64,000 nt of DNA from Heterobasidion occidentale (taxonomy: Eukaryota > Basidiomycota > Agaricomycetes > Russulales > Bondarzewiaceae), in contig JBCAQO010000003.1 of NCBI GenBank assembly GCA_039111635.1, forward strand, positions 3,534,001 to 3,598,000. The letters run 5' to 3'. Positions 58,339 through 64,000 of this stretch are shown here, in pieces. A program made the translations under genes and the position numbers. The notes under the pieces were generated by a model. It was given only the letters and a program-made list of their open reading frames with translations, was not told the DNA's origin and searched no databases. Numbering within the stretch: the first letter of the stretch is position 1; each line of letters opens with the position of its first letter.

Positions 58339-61300
58339 ATGCAAGCTTCGCCCCCTTCACCTGCACAAACACATCCGAATACCATTTATTCGCTCCTCAA
58401 TCCCACCAGCCCTGCTACACACTTCGAAAGCACCGACTCCAAGGCCTCCATTCGCATCAAAATACCCGTCATGACCAATGTACGAAGATCTGCTCGTCAC
58501 AGAACGAGCTCAGTTAGCCAGGCATCAGGCTCCGTCTACCACGAGAGCGTCCACTCCATGGACGTCGATGCGCTTCCGGACGAGGATGCAGAGGGCGAGG
58601 ACGACCCCCAAGAGGCACCCGAAGTGGTATATCGCATGACGTCGCGAGGGAGGAAAGTGCCCAAAAAGTCGTACAGAGAATCGGACGACGAGATCGACGG
58701 TCTCACGGGGCGTGTTGTCGATGGAGACGCTGCGGACGTGAAGGAGCCACTGCTGGATGCAGACGACGACGACGAAGAGGCTCAGCCGCGTTATCCTACG
58801 CGTCGGACCCGAAAATCGAAGCCCGCGATCCCCAGCAGCGACGAGGGCGACTCGAACAACGGCCGGCGGTATGCGACGCGTAGCCAGAGCAAGAAGCCCG
58901 ACGCCCCAAACAGCAACGGCGGCCGCATCACGCGCAACTCGAATCGCCGACAGCCTGCCACACCCCGCTCGTCAACTCGCAATGCCGCGTCCCGCCCGCG
59001 GATTCGCACCAGACGCAGCGCGCGTGAGGAGGAGGATGCGGACGGGTACATTGACGAGGGCGGCGAGTCGTCCGCGTCCGCAGAGGGCGAGTTCGAAGCG
59101 GCGCAGAGGACTTCGTCCGACGTAGAGCTCGAACCCGAGCAGGGGCCAGAGCCGGATCTGGATGCGGAGGCGGATGTAGACGGAGAGGGCGAGCCGGACA
59201 CGGAGGGGAAGCCATACAAGCTGAGGCAGCGGACTAAGATCAATTACGCAATCCCACCACCCTTGGAAGACGTGCACCCAGCACCGAAGAATAGGTCCGG
59301 TCGTGCCGGTGGTGGTGGGCACAGTCATAAAAATGGCGTGAAGAAGGGTCCGGGGTGGAGCGCTACTGGTGCGGAGCTGGGGAGGTACTTGGGGCTTCCT
59401 GGTGACGATTCAGACTCGGACGCGCCGACAAAGTCTCCGCGCAAGGGATTTGGAGGCGCCGCGTTTACCGGGGGTGTGGGTGCTGGACCGAGCGCGATTT
59501 TGGCAGGGGATCTTGCTGCGGCAGCAGGGACGCCGTCGAATTTTGGCAAAGTTGGGGACGCAGGTAAGCGATACATCTTTATTGGGCATGGCTAGATGCT
59601 CATAGTTTGCAGCCCTCGCGGATGCTGACCCACTCGGCGTGAACCAGAATGTCACGTTTGACGAGGTCGGTGGCTTGGACGATCGTGCGTGTCATTCAGT
59701 CTTTTAGCCTTTCGTTATGAGCTGACATAGGGATCAGACATCAATTCCCTAAAGGAGATGACCCTCTTACCATTGCTATACCCTGAAGTATTCCAAAAAT
59801 TCAACCTGACTCCACCTCGGGGCGTACTCTTCCACGGTCCTCCCGGAACGGGAAAGACATTGCTGGCACGAGCGCTGGCGGCGAGTTGTCGGTCGAACGG
59901 CAAGGGCATATGCACGTATCCCATTTCGCCATGCCCTCACGTCGCGCTATATTAAACTTTTTCCGTCCTGTCTAGCATTCTTCATGCGCAAAGGTGCGGA
60001 CGTGCTGTCGAAGTGGGTTGGCGAGGCCGAGCGCCAGCTGCGGCTGCTCTTCGAGGAGGCGCGCAACTGCCAGCCGAGCATCATCTTTTTCGACGAGATC
60101 GACGGGCTAGCGCCGGTGCGCTCTTCGAAGCAGGACCAGATCCACGCATCAATCGTGTCGACGCTGCTCGCGCTCATGGACGGCATGGACGGGCGCGGCC
60201 AGGTCGTCGTCATCGGCGCGACGAATCGCCCGGACGCGGTCGACCCCGCGCTGCGCCGCCCGGGACGGTTCGACCGCGAATTTTATTTCCCGCTGCCGGG
60301 ACTCGAGGCGCGGCAAAAGATCTTGGGGATCATGACGAAGAAGTGGGACGGGTGGGACGGGGAGAAGGGCGCGGAGAATGTGACTGGGTTGGCTAAGATG
60401 ACGAAGGGATACGGGGGTGCGGATTTAAGGGTACGTCGTTCGTCGCGTCAGGTATCGAGTGGTTGATATGTATATGCCCTTGTGTGTGTAGGCCCTCTGC
60501 ACAGAGGCTGCGCTCAATGCGGTTCAGAGACGATACCCACAGATATACAAGTCGAACGATCGGCTGTTGCTCGAGCCCGACACAATAGGTGTCGAGCTTC
60601 GAGATTTCATGCTTTCAATCAAAAGTGAGTCTTCTTTCTTATCCACAGGTGATATAGGTCTGGAGTGTTGATTGGGTGGTTGTAGAACTCGTTCCGTCAT
60701 CTGCGCGCTCTTCATCGTCTGTGGCGTCGCCCTTGCCATCGCAGTTTGTACCTCTGCTATCAGACGCGCTAGACAGGGTGAAAGCCGTGCTGGACAAGGT
60801 GATGCCTGTTGGAAAGAAGCGCACTGCGTTAGAGGAGGCGGAGTGGGAGGACGAGGGAGAGAATGGGTCGTTGGAAAGGGAGCTGATGCTTCAATGTGAG
60901 TGGTTGGATATGAATCCCGATGAACAATGGAATACTCGGCTGATCTCTGACGTCAGCCATGGAGACGCTGCGCGTTTATCGTCCTCGTATTGTTTTACAT
61001 GGGCCTGCGGGAATGGGTCAAGCATATGTGGGGACTGCCGCTTTGCACCATCTGGAAGGGTTTCACGTCCAGAACCTCGACATGGGCACTCTGATGGGCG
61101 ATTCGACACGGGTGAGTCTATCATTACAAAAATCCATTGTGATCTTATTTGTGAAACTCGGCTTGTCAGACTGTCGAGGCGGCCATCGTGCAGCTCTTCG
61201 TCGAGGCCAAACGCCACCAGCCTTCCATCGTCTTCATCCCTTCCCTAGTTGGATGGTGTGCTGCCATCTCCGAAACATCCCGAAGCACCGTCCGCGCGAT

Positions 61301-63254
61301 GCTCGATACCCTCTCACCTACCGACCCCATCCTTCTCCTCGCTGTTGTCGACGGCCCTTACATGTCTCTCCCTCGCGATGTGCGAGCGTGGTTCGGCCCC
61401 ACTCGCGACAATCGCGTCGAGTTCACCAACCCCACCGCTCGACATCGTGAGGCGTTCTTCGAAGGCATACTGCAGGATGTCCGACGGCCGCCGAATCACT
61501 TCCCAGACGGCGTGAAACGGAAGAAGCGTGTGCTGGAGGAGCTGCCCATTGCGCCTCCTCTGGAACCGCGGAAGCCGACTGCAGCTGAGCTGGCGCTCCA
61601 GGAGGAGCACGACCTGCGCTTGATCACTCTGCTTCGATATCGCCTCGGACCGATTCTTACGGAATTGAAGAAGAAGTTCAAGCGATTCACGAAGCGGGCG
61701 GCGGTGAGTGAACTTTCGACGATGATCGTGTCGGTGTGTCCTCGTGCTTACGATGGGTGATAGGAGGAGTACAATCTCGACATGGAAGATCAAATTAATG
61801 TGGTCGCACCCTTACCCAATCCCGTGGTGGAAATGGTGACTGCAACCGTCGAATTCCAGTCCGGCCCTAATGGCATCATTGAAATCGTCGGCGAAGAGAC
61901 CGCTCAGATGGTCAATGGGGAGGTCGAGGCGCCGCCTCCAATCCAGGAACCACCGCGTCAAACACCCCCTCCTCCTCAGCCTACCCCGCCGAAACTGTTC
62001 AATATGGATCTCGAGCGGATGCATCTAGAGCTGTACAAGGACCGGTATCTCACGCCACAAGCCTTCTTGGACGACGTCGGCAAGATGGTCCACAATGCGG
62101 ATGTGCGCATGCACGAAGACCCGGACAGGCTGTACAGAGCACAGGCGATGTTCACCGCGGCCGAGGTCAGCATCCAGGACTTCGATCCCCAGTTTCGCCT
62201 GGAATGCGAGCGCATGGCAGTCCGCGAACGCCAGCGCCGGCAGGAGCGCAAGGAGCAACTGCGCGCATCGCAGGAGGCGGAGGCGACGGCCGCGAACGGC
62301 AGCAATGGTGAATACGCCCCCGGCACGCGGCGGAGCGCCCGTCAGAACGGAGAAAAGGTCGATATCCGTAGCATCGGCGATCCGTCACTGATCGAGCGGC
62401 GGCTGAAGAGGCATCGATCGAACGAGGCGAGCAATGACTCGCAGGCATCGGGTGAAGAGAACAATGGGGAAGGGCGGAGTAACAAGCGATCGCGCGTCGC
62501 GAGTGTGGAGCAGGAACAGGTCGATGGACTGGCGTCAAATGGTGTTCGCTTCGCTGACGATGCCCTTCCGCCACCGCTTACTCCCCAGCGGCCGCTGCCT
62601 CTTCAGGAGGATGAACTGCGTTTATTGCAGTCTGAGCTACAGGCGCAGTACTCGCACCCTCCTGCACCGAGCGGCCTGGCCACGCTGCTCAACCCCGTCA
62701 CTCCGGAGGCTTCATCTACTTCTCATCCATTTCACCAGCCTGGTGCTATCACCTTTGGAGTTGCACCTCTGCCAATGATGCATCAAACCTACGATGTCCC
62801 GATGCCCTTTGCACAGCCTATGGAACTACCGTCTACCCCAATCAAGAGGACTCCTCCGACTGTAACGCTCCCTCGTGCTCCCTCATTAGAAATACCAGAA
62901 GCTTTACCGGAACCGGTAGCCTCGACTTCCACGCTACCTGCCGATGTACCAGATATCTATGTCGCGGAGCCTGAGCCTGAGCCTATGGAAGTCGAACGCG
63001 AGCTAACACCGCTTCCTGATTTCCACATCGACGAATTCTCAATCACCCGCTTGAAAATCTCTTTGTGCGATCACACAAGTCATCTGTCCGTGGAACAGCT
63101 AGAGCAGCTGCGCGCGACGTGCCTGTCTTGTGTTTGGCGCCATCGGACGGAGTGGAATCGCGACGCGTTGATTCAGGAGCTGCAGAGTGTAATAGAAGAG
63201 TTCGTGGAGGAAGTGCGTGCGGATGAGGACTCATCGTTCATGGACCACGCTTGA
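58339..63254 (+). CDS. YTA7: AAA-ATPase bromodomain protein, Yta7/ATAD2/Abo1 type
   Basis: Nine exons (58339-59563, 59613-59684, 59738-59911, 59976-60430, 60492-60624, 60686-60895, 60957-61111, 61170-61703, 61764-63254) give 1482 residues in phase. The N-terminal 400 residues are acidic and Ser/Arg-rich. AAA domain 1 has [58 protein letters not shown] and [22 protein letters not shown] domain 2 is degenerate, with [11 protein letters not shown] lacking the Walker A Lys. A bromodomain-like helical bundle follows ([19 protein letters not shown] to [12 protein letters not shown]), then a disordered tail. These proteins act on nucleosomes in the nucleus, unfolding or loading histone H3-H4. An earlier in-frame non-ATG start was rejected; the ATG at 58339 is first. 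Intron 3 (59912-59975) begins with GC. Confidence 0.95.
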
Positions 63255-63584
63255 CTTGCGGATTGTCTGTGACGGTCGTCGGGTGGATTTATTGCGCGCG
63301 AGTTGGTTTGTGTGTGTGTAGCTTTCGTATTCGAACTTATCTGTATTGATAGTATCTCCTCGCTGCCATGTAATATGCTACTCTGTTCTATATAATGTGC
63401 TACCTTCTCTCCAGTCTTCAGGTGAAAATCAGGTCAAGGAAAGTCCCATGTAGGAGTATAGAAAACGTCGCAACGTTTGATAGTCGCCGTGTAAGCCGAT
63501 CAAGTCAATTCTGCCTGTTGGCGCAGGTTGGTGCTCGTATTCCTGACAAATAGGGAGCTAATCACCGCATAAAGTGTACCAAAC
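63255..63584. other. Intergenic region
   Basis: Region between the AAA-bromodomain gene and the start of the inverted duplication. It contains a TG repeat near 63309-63318 and no exon. Confidence 0.4.
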
Positions 63585-64000
63585 TGATATTTATGGCTAA
63601 ACTGCATTTTGTCCGCCAGTTGATCCATCAGGACGAAGCAGCATTCTCGAAAACAAGCACACTGCTGTCCGGCCAAACGTTTCCTGATACATGTTGCACA
63701 ATGCATACCATAAAAACCATACACTCTTATTGGGCCTGCCAACACGGCCGTGTCAGAACTGCAGGATAGTACAGTCGGTACCTGCGTCAACGTGTTGACC
63801 ATGAGGTCAGCAAATCGGTGTTTCCATCGTTTAACCGCCTTGCCCGGTACTCTACCCGCAATCTTCGTTCAAAAGATCATGGACACTATCGAGTCAACCG
63901 CCGATGGAACAAATTTCCGTGCTATATTGCAAGGGAAGAGTCGAGACCTCGAATTCAAGTTATTGGTTGCACGGCTTCTACAACGCATTGATGAGCTCGA
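63585..64000 (+). repeat. Arm 2 of the inverted duplication
   Basis: It matches the reverse complement of 36385-36802. The left edge, where similarity begins, is at about 63585 (TGATATTTATGGC). The right edge lies beyond the window. Confidence 0.95.
63801..64000 (+). CDS. DUF6697-like gene, second copy, 5' end only
   Basis: The ATG at 63801 opens MRSANRCFHRLTALPGTLPA and continues open to the window end through the coiled coil (LLQRIDELE). Compared with the gene at 34475-36584 there are 6 base differences in 200. Three are silent and three change a residue: Thr/Ala, Cys/Arg and Asn/Lys. The shared upstream 216 bp mean both copies probably have the same promoter. Whether the rest of the gene is present cannot be seen. 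Confidence 0.85.
   Translation, partial: MRSANRCFHRLTALPGTLPAIFVQKIMDTIESTADGTNFRAILQGKSRDLEFKLLVARLLQRIDEL

Noticed and set aside
1..64000. CRISPR arrays, operons, ribosome binding sites
   Set aside because: The window is eukaryotic; no direct repeats with spacers and no bacterial gene organisation occur.

Overview
The window looks like nuclear DNA of a basidiomycete fungus, most likely an agaricomycete. The genes are packed on both strands and cut by many introns of about 45-80 bp. They include families typical of Agaricomycetes: DUF6697-like, MYND-finger, F-box/LRR-like, cytochrome P450 and a small signal-peptide membrane family. A Ty3/gypsy chromovirus is also present. No tRNA, rRNA or CRISPR array was seen.

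Layout. 1-4.38 kb: the 3' part of a frame-broken chromovirus (end of RNase H, integrase, chromodomain, an extra ORF with four 32-residue repeats, 3' LTR), followed by a gene whose 5' end is missing. 6.9-12.3 kb: two related low-complexity/coiled-coil genes on opposite strands; one has a striking Trp-heptad coiled coil but is frame-broken, the other is intact with four exons. 13.2-19.9 kb: a broken F-box gene, a MYND gene, a MYND-family fragment and copy 1 of the membrane family. 20.1-24.7 kb: PdxT/SNO glutaminase and an O6-alkylguanine-DNA methyltransferase, with 3 kb of gene-free DNA between. 26.8-32.2 kb: an unrecognised spliced gene and RFC1 (21 exons). 32.5-39.6 kb: a second broken F-box gene, a complete DUF6697-like gene and a broken multi-spanning membrane protein. 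42.4-51.6 kb: a coiled-coil protein, a secreted epoxide-hydrolase-like enzyme and a cytochrome P450, both enzymes with frame breaks. 53.8-56.8 kb: copies 2 and 3 of the membrane family, tail to tail. 58.3-63.3 kb: a Yta7/ATAD2-type AAA-bromodomain protein. 63.6-64.0 kb: the start of a second DUF6697-like gene, an inverted near-identical duplicate of the one at 36.4-36.8 kb.

The housekeeping genes serve genome maintenance and chromatin (RFC1, alkyltransferase, Yta7/ATAD2) and vitamin B6 synthesis (PdxT). They lie among fast-evolving lineage-specific genes. Eight genes could be modelled exon by exon without a single frame break (about 16 kb of coding sequence). The transposon, F-box genes, P450, hydrolase and some family copies carry repeated one-base breaks. 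That contrast points to real decay of accessory genes more than to uniform sequence error. Three introns in conserved genes appear to start with GC instead of GT.
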